Part shown: in pieces, positions 46,059 to 54,812 of the stretch
How the letters are laid out: every line of letters begins with the position of its first letter
Position numbering within the stretch: position 1 is the stretch's first letter
NCBI RefSeq assembly: GCF_001549985.1
Contig: NZ_LROZ01000015.1
Span: 16,990 to 80,989, forward strand
Length of the DNA: 64,000 bases
Direction of reading: 5' to 3'
Source of the DNA: Myroides odoratus
GTDB lineage: Bacteria > Bacteroidota > Bacteroidia > Flavobacteriales > Flavobacteriaceae
Notes under the pieces: model-generated
Told to the model about the DNA's origin: nothing
Databases searched by the model: none
The model's input: the letters and a program-made list of their open reading frames with translations, nothing else
Made by a program: the position numbers and the translations under genes

Positions 46059-47351
46059 ATGATGGAAAAAAATCGTTTACCTCGTTTGATACTCCTTAGT
46101 ATAATACTTAGTATACTCCTTAGTACAAATGTAGGAAAAGCTCAAAATAATGTTTTTTATAATAATGGAATATTACAGGTGGAGAGTAAAACTATGCTGA
46201 GTTCTTATGCTGACTTTACCAATCAAGCGCAAGGAAAATTGGTGAATGATGGTATGACCTATTATTTTGGGAATTTCACCAATGAAGGGAATTTCACCTA
46301 TACCAAAACCTTAGCTACAGGGGAAGTAAAATTCGTGGGTACAAAACAACAAAATACCATTATTGCTGGTAATACAACTATAGACCTTCATAAGGTTACC
46401 TTTGACCTCAATCAACCCCAATACTATTTTGATCTAAAGGCAAATCTAGATGTTTGGGGAGAAGTTGATTTTAAAGATGGAATCATTAAAGTTGATTCTG
46501 CGGTTAATTCAACAACAAAACAACCTGCAGGATTGATCAGTTTTATGCCGAAATCCAAACATAAAAATAGTAGGGATACGAGCTTTATTGATGGCATGGT
46601 AGAAAAAGTTGGAGCAGATCCCTTTGTCTTTCCTATAGGAAATAAAGAATACTATAGACCAGCTGGTATAAGTGCACCTCAAAATAGCAAAGATGTTGTT
46701 CTGTCTAACTATGTATTTCAGGATTCAACTTTTTTTAAAACACATCAAGCGCACATCCCTGAAATTAAGCAATTAAATACACAAGAATATTGGAAGCTTG
46801 AAAAGACTAAAAACAGCCAAACTAGTTTCATGTTGACGTTGAGTTGGGATGAGAGAACGACGTTACCAGATGTACTAAAAAACTCAGAACAGGACTTACA
46901 TATTGTACATTGGAATTCAGCGAATAAGCAATGGGAAGACCTTGGAGGTATTGTAGATATGGACAATAAAAAAATCACAACTCCTGCCAATATCTCGAAT
47001 TTGGGTTATTTTACTTTGGCAAGTATGCACGAAAGCCCACCTGTAGAGGAGGAAGATGTCATCATCTATAATTATGTCAATGCAAATGGAGGGAATCAGA
47101 ATGATTATTTTATCATTAAGAATATCAATCGTTACCCACAAAATTCGGTTCAGATATTCAACCGATGGGGAGCAAAGGTATATGAAACAAAGAATTATGA
47201 TAGTCAAGATAATGTGTTTAGAGGATGTCAAACCAAAGGAGGAAAACTACCTGCAGGAACGTACTATTATTTAATAACCTATAAAAAAGAAACGAAGAAT
47301 ACTAGTTATACGATTAAGAAAACAGGCTATCTTCATCTAGATAGTAAGTAA
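46059..47351 (+). CDS. T9SS type B sorting-domain protein (CHU_C-like), second copy
   Basis: This 430-residue protein has a signal peptide ending near GKAQ. Its beta-rich body (NGILQVESKTMLSSYADF, MTYYFGNF) and C-terminal type B domain (NGGNQNDYFIIKN and VQIFNRWGAKVYET) are paralogous to 33891-35159 throughout. A PorP/SprF partner does not follow here; the nearest is 39112-40035, about 6 kb upstream. Confidence 0.88.
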   Translation: MMEKNRLPRLILLSIILSILLSTNVGKAQNNVFYNNGILQVESKTMLSSYADFTNQAQGKLVNDGMTYYFGNFTNEGNFTYTKTLATGEVKFVGTKQQNTIIAGNTTIDLHKVTFDLNQPQYYFDLKANLDVWGEVDFKDGIIKVDSAVNSTTKQPAGLISFMPKSKHKNSRDTSFIDGMVEKVGADPFVFPIGNKEYYRPAGISAPQNSKDVVLSNYVFQDSTFFKTHQAHIPEIKQLNTQEYWKLEKTKNSQTSFMLTLSWDERTTLPDVLKNSEQDLHIVHWNSANKQWEDLGGIVDMDNKKITTPANISNLGYFTLASMHESPPVEEEDVIIYNYVNANGGNQNDYFIIKNINRYPQNSVQIFNRWGAKVYETKNYDSQDNVFRGCQTKGGKLPAGTYYYLITYKKETKNTSYTIKKTGYLHLDSK

Positions 47352-47384
47352 AAGAAGAGATAGGAGTGGATTAAAAATAAAATT

Positions 47385-47420
47385 GCTAGGGCGTTCTTTA
47401 GGGGGCGCCTTTTTTTAGCA
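47385..47420 (+). terminator. Weak terminator after the type B gene
   Basis: GC-rich AGGGCG...GGCGCCT hairpin with a bulge and G-U pairs, followed by seven T. Confidence 0.5.
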
Positions 47421-47595
47421 TCATCGTGCAGGTATCATGTATGCTTGCTACACTTAAAGGTTCAAGGTGAGAAATGGCTATAGGATGTTATTAATGGATG
47501 AATGAGCTTATTTAGCTATAGAAGAACAAAAAGGGAAAGACCGCTTTGATAGACTTTCTTTATGTTGAAATAAGTTATTTCTTTATAAAAGTACT

Positions 47596-47624
47596 TTGAA
47601 AAGCACGGAAAAAGGGTATTTTTG
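47596..47624 (+). promoter_or_regulatory. Putative promoter of trxB
   Basis: TTG at 47596-47598 and TATTTTTG at 47617-47624 give the TTG/TAnnTTTG arrangement of Bacteroidota sigma-A promoters, spaced 18 bp. The ATG follows 26 bp later. Confidence 0.6.
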
Positions 47625-47650
47625 TTTCTACAATTATTAAAAAGAGTATT

Positions 47651-48595
47651 ATGTCAACGATAGAAAGAACAAAGTGTTTAATTATTGGATCAGGACCTGC
47701 AGGATATACCGCTGCAATTTATGCCGCAAGAGCTAATATGGCACCTATTTTATACCAAGGATTACAACCAGGTGGGCAATTAACAACAACAAATGATGTG
47801 GAGAATTTCCCTGGTTATCCAGAGGGTGTAACAGGACCTGAAATGATGCTACAATTAGAAGCTCAAGCTAAACGCTTTGGAACAGATGTGAGAGATGGAT
47901 GGGTTACAAAAGTTGATTTAAGTGGAACGATTAAAAAAGTTTGGGTAAACGAAACAACAGAATTACACGCAGATACTGTAATTATTTCTACTGGTGCAAC
48001 TGCCAAATACTTAGGATTACCATCAGAACAACATTACTTGAATTTAGGTGGAGGTGTTTCTGCTTGTGCAGTTTGTGATGGTTTCTTTTATAGAAATCAA
48101 GAGGTTGTTATTGTAGGAGCTGGGGATTCTGCTTGTGAAGAAGCTCATTACTTATCTAAACTTTGTAAGAAAGTAACGATGCTGGTACGTAGCGATAGCT
48201 TTAGAGCGTCTAAAATTATGGAAGATCGTGTACGCAACACAGAAAATATTGAAATCTTAATGAATACAAGTACTGTGGAAGTATTAGGAGATGGAAATGT
48301 AGTAACTGGAATCAAAGTGAAAAACAATGAAACAGGAGTGGAATCAGATATCCCAGCTACAGGTTTCTTCGTTGCAATTGGACATAAACCCAATACAGAT
48401 ATCTTCAAAGGGCAATTGACAATGGATGAAACAGGATATTTACTTACAACAGGTAAAACGAGTGCAACCAATATTGAAGGGGTTTTTGCTTGTGGAGATG
48501 TGCAAGATAAAGACTACAGACAAGCGATTACTGCTGCTGGATCTGGATGTATCGCTGCCTTAGACGCTGAACGTTACTTAGCGTCTCAAGAATAA
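47651..48595 (+). CDS. trxB: Thioredoxin-disulfide reductase
   Basis: This 314-residue flavoenzyme reduces thioredoxin with NADPH in the cytoplasm. It has the FAD motif GSGPAGYTAAIYAARA, the redox pair C139/C142 (CAVC) and the NADPH motif VGAGDSACEEA. The C-terminal FAD motif reads FACGDVQDKDYRQAITAAGSG. Length and motifs are fully canonical. It is a single gene with its own promoter. Confidence 0.97.
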   Translation: MSTIERTKCLIIGSGPAGYTAAIYAARANMAPILYQGLQPGGQLTTTNDVENFPGYPEGVTGPEMMLQLEAQAKRFGTDVRDGWVTKVDLSGTIKKVWVNETTELHADTVIISTGATAKYLGLPSEQHYLNLGGGVSACAVCDGFFYRNQEVVIVGAGDSACEEAHYLSKLCKKVTMLVRSDSFRASKIMEDRVRNTENIEILMNTSTVEVLGDGNVVTGIKVKNNETGVESDIPATGFFVAIGHKPNTDIFKGQLTMDETGYLLTTGKTSATNIEGVFACGDVQDKDYRQAITAAGSGCIAALDAERYLASQE

Positions 48596-48661
48596 GAATA
48601 AAGTATAACAAAAGAATCTCCTTGGGTTTATTTCTCTGTTATACCAGTTACATAATAAAGT

Positions 48662-48695
48662 AAGGATAAGGCTTTTGCGCCTTATCCTTTTTTTT
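48662..48695 (+). terminator. Terminator after trxB
   Basis: Stem AAGGATAAGGC/GCCTTATCCTT with loop TTTTGC and a nine-T tail. A separate perfect 8-bp hairpin (48603-48610 with 48637-48644) precedes it in the 3' untranslated region. Confidence 0.88.
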
Positions 48696-48726
48696 GCGTT
48701 ATTATTTTTACGCCTTTATTGGAATT

Positions 48727-48760
48727 TTGTAGAGTCCATCCTAAGATATTTTTATCTTTG
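48727..48760 (+). promoter_or_regulatory. Putative promoter of the ABC ATPase gene
   Basis: TTG at 48727-48729 and TATCTTTG at 48753-48760. The ATG at 48778 follows 17 bp later. Confidence 0.6.
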
Positions 48761-48777
48761 TACTTTAAAATCTCGAC

Positions 48778-49740
48778 ATGCTTTTATTAAAAAATATTTC
48801 GTTTAGTTATACAGCCAATTATACCGTTATAGACGCCATTGATTTAGTTATTGAAAAAGGAAAACACGTAGCACTGCTCGGTGAAAGTGGATGTGGAAAA
48901 AGCACACTACTCAAGCTCATCTATGGTTTACACGACTTAGATCAAGGAGAAATATTCTGGAAGGACAATCAAGTTTTAGGACCAGCCTATAATCTTGTCC
49001 CTGGGATGGACAATATGCGCTATTTAGCCCAAGATTTTGACTTGATGCCACACACAAGTGTTGCAGAGAATATTGGAAAGTATCTTTCGAATTTTAACTT
49101 GGAAAAAAAGAAAGCAAAAATTGCGGAATTATTAGAGTTAATTGAAATGACAGCATTCGCCGATGTGAAAGTGAAACTTTTAAGTGGTGGACAACAACAA
49201 CGCGTGGCAATTGCTAGAGCCTTAGCAGTAGCTCCTGAAGTGTTGTTGTTAGATGAACCTTTTAGTCATATTGATTACGCGAGAAGAAGTGTATTACGTC
49301 GTAAGATTTTTTCGTATTTAAAAGAAAATAACATCACCTGTATTGTTGCTACCCATGATAGTATGGATGTATTGAGTTTTGCAGATGAAACTATCGTGCT
49401 CAAAGAAGGTCGAGTAGTGGATTACGGTGATACCCAAGATTTATATGAATACCCTTCAGATAAATACGTAGCCACATTATTTGGCGAAGTCAATGAATTG
49501 TATATTTCTGATTTTACTCCCGATACTTTAGAAGACGAAGTACTGCTCATCTATCCGCATCAATTGATGATCTCTAAACAAAAAGGAGTACTAGAAGTGG
49601 AAGTACAACAAGCCTATTTTAATGGAGATGGTTATCTTGTATGTGCAAACTTTAAAAATAATAGAACGCTGTATTTTAATCATCCTGTTGATGTACAAGC
49701 AGGAACTAAAGTGAAATTGGCTTTAAAAAAGTACCAATAG
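48778..49740 (+). CDS. ABC transporter ATP-binding protein
   Basis: This 320-residue protein has Walker A GESGCGKST (about 36-44), Q-loop LAQDFDL, signature LLSGGQQQRVAIARALA, Walker B VLLLDEPFSHID and the H-loop VATHDSMD. The C-terminal region (about 235-320) is beta-rich, like a TOBE regulatory domain of Fe3+, sulfate or spermidine importers. No permease or binding-protein gene is adjacent, so the substrate is unknown. Confidence 0.9.
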   Translation: MLLLKNISFSYTANYTVIDAIDLVIEKGKHVALLGESGCGKSTLLKLIYGLHDLDQGEIFWKDNQVLGPAYNLVPGMDNMRYLAQDFDLMPHTSVAENIGKYLSNFNLEKKKAKIAELLELIEMTAFADVKVKLLSGGQQQRVAIARALAVAPEVLLLDEPFSHIDYARRSVLRRKIFSYLKENNITCIVATHDSMDVLSFADETIVLKEGRVVDYGDTQDLYEYPSDKYVATLFGEVNELYISDFTPDTLEDEVLLIYPHQLMISKQKGVLEVEVQQAYFNGDGYLVCANFKNNRTLYFNHPVDVQAGTKVKLALKKYQ

Positions 49741-49829
49741 CTTATTGGAGAAGGGAATAGAGAAGGGAAATTGGAGAGGAGAAAAGGGTAATTTGATTAT
49801 GTTTTTTATTCTTCTTTTCCCTAAAAAAG

Positions 49830-52310
49830 TTACTTCTGAATTAAATCTAAAATCTTCACTCCTAGGACAATGCCGTGATTTGTTTTCCTATCAGAAAAGG
49901 AGGTAAAATAATCAATTCGAAAAGGTCTAAATTTCTTAAAACCAAAGTTATTCAAACCAATACTAAATTCCTTATAGGTGGGTTGATCCGGAGTTTGAAG
50001 TAAGTGGAATCCAACAATAAATGAATATCGCGTTTTGTTTAAAAGCGGTATTTTATTCAGGATATAGCCGCGAAAATCGTGTTCGAGGTGAAATTCAACA
50101 TAGGACTTATTGGTACTATAGGAATAATAGGGCAGTAAGTTGAATTGTTTATTGTAAATAGGCGTTGAACCAATGAAGGTTTGATTCCCATTAAAATGCT
50201 TGTAATCAGTAAAAGGAATCTGATTTTGTTCAAAGAATTGACCCAAGGAGATTCCAGTATATAACTCCCCAATATTGCCTATATTATTCTGATATTTCGT
50301 AGCGATAGAACCGAAGGTATAGCTGAAATTTCGATCTGTTGTATTCAATGCTTTTTCTAGGTGAATCTCTAGAATCGGATACTTCGATTGTTGGATATAT
50401 TGTTTTTTATTGGGATAACTAATAGTCTTTTGATCAAATACCACTTGTACATTGACATGAAGTTTAGCAACCCCATTCGGTTTGAAGGTTGGACTGTCAA
50501 AATCAGAAGGATTCAAGGGGTTGTTGGATGTAAAATCTAACGTTGGTACAAAGGGAGGATTTTGAATGTTGTTGTATAAATTATCCCTGTATGCATACTC
50601 TAATCGACCATCAACTTTAAACTTAGTCCATACATACTGGCTGTAATTCACTGCAATGAATTTCTTTTGAAAATATTTCGCATAGTTTTTTCCAAACCAA
50701 GCGGAAGCAAAAGAGTTAATGGGCTTTTTAATCGGATCATCCTGATTAAATTGCTCAATCGCTTCACCAGCTTCTAATCGAAGGGTACGGTAATCCTGTT
50801 GATTGAAAACATGAGAAGCATAACCAGAAAAACGGAACTTATCCTCACTAAAACCATAGCTGACATTAACACCATAAGACGTTGCAGCATTATCAGCACG
50901 CAATTTAGTATAATCAATCCCTGAAGTGATATTAAATCCTTGTACAGCATTAAAAGCAAAGGTTGAAAGTAAACCGTGGTAACTATAGGTGCTGTTTTTA
51001 TACGAGTTGACGTATTTGTAGCCTTTAATTAATTTAAAAATAGTAAAGTTGTTCGTTCGCTTGTCAATAGAATCTAAAATAACTTTGGTGTTATCCGTTA
51101 AGAAAATGGACTTCTGATCAAAGTATTTCTTTTCACTTTCAAGTAAATGAAACGGGCGAATAGCAGCTAACTTATCTTCTGCATTGCTATTGTAATTGGC
51201 AGTAAAAGTCAAGTACTCATTGGTCTTATTTTCCATTAAATGAGCAGGCTTTTCTGTATAATTTGTAAAACTACTCTCAAATTTACCAATGAAATCGAAA
51301 ACAATAAATCGACCATCAAAAACTAAGGTTTGAGCAGCTTTCACATAGGCATTTAAGGTAGGAGAGTAGGTATAGGTTTGCTTAATCTGTAAGTTGTTGA
51401 TATTTTTTGCATTGACATTATTGCCTTGCATTTTTGCATAGAACGATAAAACCTGCCAGTTTTTGCTTGTGAATTCAATATATCCCTCCATAATAGGCTC
51501 TCGATCGCGTTTGGGCGTAAAGTACACGCGATAAATAGTATCGTCACCAACTTGCTCTTCCGAAATAATATCAAAGAAATAATACGTATTAGCGTAGGGA
51601 AGTAAGGGAGAAACAACATTGATTCGCTTGGAAGTTTCTGAACTGAAAATATTAAAATCGTTATCCGTTCCCGTTAAGAATAAAAGATCTTTTGCATTTC
51701 CTCTTTCTTGAAGTGCATGCACCGTTTCCTTGCTGATGATTTTATTGCGATAATCCAAGTCAGAATGAAGTTCGCTGAGGTAAATGAAATTACCCGATTG
51801 ATCGCTATCAATATCCAAGGCTGGATCCAAATCCTTGCGTTTTTGACCTAAGTAAGAGGAACGCTGTGTATTCAGCTGTAAATCGCCTTTAGCGTAGTAT
51901 GCTACTTGATAGTTGTTGGTTCGTTCTTTGAAATGTTCATAAACCAATGAAAGCAAATAAGCAGCATATACATCCTGCTGATCCGTATATAAAATATTGT
52001 TTTTGTCTAGTGGAGTAAGTGGAATAACCAAAGAATCCGTTTGTTTTTTATATTTGATTCGCTCGTTTTCATAGCCTTCTTTTTGGATGAAAATAGGTTT
52101 TTTAGAATCCCAGTTAATGGTGAAAAAGCCAGCCTCATCTGTACGGGTTTGATGAACGGTTCCAGGAATAAAAACCAAACATTGCGCAAGTGGCAGCTGT
52201 TGTTCATTGATGATTCTTCCTGTAATTGTTTGTCCATAACACCAATTGCCTAATAGAAAGACTAAAAGGACAATAGAAGAGAAAGCAATTTGTATTATAT
52301 TTTTATACAT
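49830..52310 (-). CDS. DUF5686-family outer-membrane protein with carboxypeptidase-regulatory domain
   Basis: This 826-residue protein has a signal peptide ending near CYGQ. An N-terminal CarboxypepD_reg-like domain (about 28-95; GRIINEQQLPLAQCLVFIPG) precedes a long beta-strand-rich region fitting the DUF5686 outer-membrane barrel. The start overlaps the aroQ stop by one base, indicating an operon. Function is unknown; members are widely conserved in Flavobacteria. Confidence 0.82.
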   Translation of the reverse strand: MYKNIIQIAFSSIVLLVFLLGNWCYGQTITGRIINEQQLPLAQCLVFIPGTVHQTRTDEAGFFTINWDSKKPIFIQKEGYENERIKYKKQTDSLVIPLTPLDKNNILYTDQQDVYAAYLLSLVYEHFKERTNNYQVAYYAKGDLQLNTQRSSYLGQKRKDLDPALDIDSDQSGNFIYLSELHSDLDYRNKIISKETVHALQERGNAKDLLFLTGTDNDFNIFSSETSKRINVVSPLLPYANTYYFFDIISEEQVGDDTIYRVYFTPKRDREPIMEGYIEFTSKNWQVLSFYAKMQGNNVNAKNINNLQIKQTYTYSPTLNAYVKAAQTLVFDGRFIVFDFIGKFESSFTNYTEKPAHLMENKTNEYLTFTANYNSNAEDKLAAIRPFHLLESEKKYFDQKSIFLTDNTKVILDSIDKRTNNFTIFKLIKGYKYVNSYKNSTYSYHGLLSTFAFNAVQGFNITSGIDYTKLRADNAATSYGVNVSYGFSEDKFRFSGYASHVFNQQDYRTLRLEAGEAIEQFNQDDPIKKPINSFASAWFGKNYAKYFQKKFIAVNYSQYVWTKFKVDGRLEYAYRDNLYNNIQNPPFVPTLDFTSNNPLNPSDFDSPTFKPNGVAKLHVNVQVVFDQKTISYPNKKQYIQQSKYPILEIHLEKALNTTDRNFSYTFGSIATKYQNNIGNIGELYTGISLGQFFEQNQIPFTDYKHFNGNQTFIGSTPIYNKQFNLLPYYSYSTNKSYVEFHLEHDFRGYILNKIPLLNKTRYSFIVGFHLLQTPDQPTYKEFSIGLNNFGFKKFRPFRIDYFTSFSDRKTNHGIVLGVKILDLIQK

Positions 52311-52726
52311 TAATCCTGAAAAGCATGAAGGGCTAGGGCATAGCTTTTTAAACCAAATCCAAGGATTACTCCTCGACAGTGTGCTGCTAATTTAGACGTA
52401 TGACGAAAATCTTCGCGCGCATGTGTATTGGAAATATGTACTTCAATTACTGGAGTATCAATGGACGCAATAGCATCTCCTAAAGCAATAGATGTATGTG
52501 TATAGGCGCCTGCATTAAAAACAATACCCGCATAAGTAAAACCAACTTCGTGTAATTTGTCAATCAATGCACCCTCACTATTGGATTGAAAATAATCCAA
52601 TTCAAGCGTGGGGAACTCTCGCTGTAATTGCTCAAAATAAGTTTCAAAACTCATGTTTCCATAAATAGTAGGCTCTCGTTTACCTAATAAATTTAGATTG
52701 GGGCCATTGAGTAGTAGAATTTTCAT
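52310..52726 (-). CDS. aroQ: Type II 3-dehydroquinate dehydratase
   Basis: This 138-residue shikimate-pathway enzyme converts 3-dehydroquinate to 3-dehydroshikimate. Canonical motifs are NGPNLNLLGKREPTIYG, NSEGALIDKLHE, FNAGAYTHTSIALGDAI, PVIEVHISN and HTSKLAAHCRGVI. It shares a TAATG junction with the downstream DUF5686 gene. A -7 box lies upstream at 52753-52760 on the minus strand. Confidence 0.96.
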   Translation of the reverse strand: MKILLLNGPNLNLLGKREPTIYGNMSFETYFEQLQREFPTLELDYFQSNSEGALIDKLHEVGFTYAGIVFNAGAYTHTSIALGDAIASIDTPVIEVHISNTHAREDFRHTSKLAAHCRGVILGFGLKSYALALHAFQD

Positions 52727-53049
52727 GCTTTCAATTTAGTGGAACAGTAGAACAAAGATATTTAATATTCAGGTTGATTAAACAAATGAAAGACTAATAT
52801 TTAGTTAAGCGAGTGATTTAGTTTCCTCTCATTTTCAGGCTCTTAATTTTTTTAACGGCTGTAAAATGTAAAATTCATTGAAATTAACTAAATGTTAACT
52901 ATTAGTCGTAATGGAATAACTGATTGATTTACAATACCATGTTAATTTTTTAAATTTACAAGGTTTCTTTAATGTTATATTTTTATTAAATAAACGTCTT
53001 ATTGTGGTAGGATGCCTTAATTTCGTATTCAGTTAATAGAAAAAAATTA
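52727..53049. other. Divergent intergenic region
   Basis: Contains the aroQ -7 box and an AT-rich leader for the barrel gene. No hairpin or RNA recognised. Confidence 0.45.
52753..52760 (-). promoter_or_regulatory. Putative -7 box (TATCTTTG) of aroQ
   Basis: Exact TAnnTTTG match on the minus strand, 27 bp upstream of the start codon; a TTG-compatible triplet lies about 18 bp upstream. Confidence 0.55.
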
Positions 53050-53697
53050 ATGAATATGAAAAAATTAGTACTATCGTTAGCAGCTGTTGCTGCATTTGGA
53101 TTCACAGCTAACGCTCAAGAAAAAGAAAAACCAACATTTGGATTCCAAGAAGGAAACGTAATGATCGAAGGTAGTTTTCAAATTTCTGACCGCGTTGTTA
53201 AAGATTCAGACTCTGGTGACAAACAAAAAATGACACATTATAAATTTAATCCTAAGATTGGATACTTCTTATCTGATAAAGTAGCTGTTGGAGCTTCTTT
53301 AGGATTTGGAAAAGGGTTTTTAGAATCTGATGTGTTAGCAGATGACGTTACTGGAACAACATTATTCGCTGGTGCATTTGCTCGTTACTACTTCTTAGAA
53401 CTAGGGAACCGTTTCAAAACGTATGCTGAAGTTGGAGTAGGATACCAAGAAAATAAAGTTTCTGATGCTAAATACAAAGAAACAGGAATTGCTGCAGGAA
53501 TTGATTTAGGATTCAACTATTTCGTTACGGAGAAATTAGCTGTTACTTTTGCTTTAGGTAATGTATTTAGCTATAGCAATTATGATGTAAAAGTGGATGG
53601 AGTTAAAGAAGGAAGTATTTCTAACACAGACGCTAACTTAAACGTTTTCAATAACTTCTTTGATAACGCTACATTTGGATTAGTATACAAATTCTAA
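53050..53697 (+). CDS. Outer-membrane beta-barrel protein (OmpX-like)
   Basis: This 215-residue protein has a clear signal peptide (KKLVLSLAAVAAFGFTANAQ). The alternating beta strands end in an aromatic C-terminus (FGLVYKF), typical of a small outer-membrane barrel. The start is ATG at 53050 or two codons later at 53056. It is monocistronic with its own terminator. Confidence 0.87.
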   Translation: MNMKKLVLSLAAVAAFGFTANAQEKEKPTFGFQEGNVMIEGSFQISDRVVKDSDSGDKQKMTHYKFNPKIGYFLSDKVAVGASLGFGKGFLESDVLADDVTGTTLFAGAFARYYFLELGNRFKTYAEVGVGYQENKVSDAKYKETGIAAGIDLGFNYFVTEKLAVTFALGNVFSYSNYDVKVDGVKEGSISNTDANLNVFNNFFDNATFGLVYKF

Positions 53698-53726
53698 TCG
53701 TAGAACGGTAAATAATAGAATACAAG

Positions 53727-53757
53727 AAAGAGCTTCAGTTTTGAAGCTCTTTTTTTT
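53727..53757 (+). terminator. Terminator after the barrel gene
   Basis: Stem AAGAGCTTCA/TGAAGCTCTT with loop GTTT and a T8 tail. Confidence 0.86.
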
Positions 53758-53764
53758 ATCTTTG
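53757..53764 (+). promoter_or_regulatory. Putative -7 box (TATCTTTG) of xerD
   Basis: An exact TAnnTTTG match that begins in the T-run of the preceding terminator. This supports translation from 53786 rather than from 53741, which lies inside the terminator. Confidence 0.55.
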
Positions 53765-53785
53765 AATGAAACGAATCAAGAGAAA

Positions 53786-54697
53786 ATGAGTAATAAAATC
53801 TGGCAAAATACCCTACAATCCTATATCCATTACCTGAAATTAGAACGGGGGCTAGCAGAAAATTCAATCGAAAGCTATGAGTTGGATTTAATGAAATTTG
53901 TTCAGTTTTTGAGCCATAGTGAAATAGAAGTAGCGCCTAAAAACGTTATGCCAGCTCATATTAATGAGTTTGTCTACCAATTGTCTACGGTTTTAGCTCC
54001 TACTTCACAAGCGCGTATTATCTCTGGCTTAAAGAGTTTTTTTACTTTTTTATTGGTCGATGGACAAATTGAAAAAGCCCCTACGGATCTCTTAGAAATT
54101 CCCAAACTGGGGCGTAAACTACCCGAAGTCTTGGCTATGGAGGAAATTGATGCTATGTTGGCCACCTTAGATCTTTCTACAAACGAAGGGTATCGCAATA
54201 AGGTGATGCTTGAGTTACTATATAGCTGTGGATTACGAGTAAGCGAATTAGTCAACCTGCGCTTGAGTGATTTGTTTTTTGAGGAAGGTTTTATTCGTGT
54301 AATAGGAAAGGGGAGTAAACATCGCTTTGTCCCCATAGATCCAGATACGATGCAACTCATTACGATGTATAAGCAAACGATTAGAAACCACATGCAGGTC
54401 AAAAAAGAAGATACAGATATTGTATTCTTAAATCGAAGAGGAGCAAGACTAACGAGAGCTATGATCTTTACCATTGTCAAGCAAGCTGCTCAAGAAGCAA
54501 ATATTCAAAAGAATGTTAGTCCGCATAGTTTTAGACATTCATTCGCAACGTATTTGTTGGAAAATGGAGCGGATATTCGAATGATTCAGCTAATGTTAGG
54601 GCATGAATCAATTCTAACCACGGAAATCTATACGCATATTAGTAGAGAGAAGCTAAAAGGGGTGATGGATACCTATCATCCTAGAAGTAGGCAGTAA
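53786..54697 (+). CDS. xerD: Site-specific tyrosine recombinase XerD
   Basis: This 303-residue recombinase, from the ATG at 53786 (MSNKIWQNTL), resolves chromosome dimers at dif. The N-terminal SAM-like domain (about 5-90) precedes the catalytic domain with Arg I in YSCGLRVSELVNL, then HSFRHSFATYLLENGAD, LGHESILTTEIYTHIS and the terminal YHPRSRQ. The frame opens earlier at 53741, but that start lies in a terminator and upstream of the -7 box. Confidence 0.93.
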   Translation: MSNKIWQNTLQSYIHYLKLERGLAENSIESYELDLMKFVQFLSHSEIEVAPKNVMPAHINEFVYQLSTVLAPTSQARIISGLKSFFTFLLVDGQIEKAPTDLLEIPKLGRKLPEVLAMEEIDAMLATLDLSTNEGYRNKVMLELLYSCGLRVSELVNLRLSDLFFEEGFIRVIGKGSKHRFVPIDPDTMQLITMYKQTIRNHMQVKKEDTDIVFLNRRGARLTRAMIFTIVKQAAQEANIQKNVSPHSFRHSFATYLLENGADIRMIQLMLGHESILTTEIYTHISREKLKGVMDTYHPRSRQ

Positions 54698-54775
54698 GTT
54701 AATGGAAATGAGAAAAGAGAAGAATTTTTTTATAATCGAATATTTTCCAAAAATCAAAACAGCAAAGGAACAAAA

Positions 54776-54808
54776 TAAAAAAGGCGAAAGATTATCTTTC
54801 GCCTTTTT
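54776..54808. terminator. Bidirectional terminator between xerD and rny
   Basis: Perfect GGCGAAAGAT/ATCTTTCGCC stem with A and T runs on either side. Confidence 0.86.
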
Positions 54809-54812
54809 AGTA

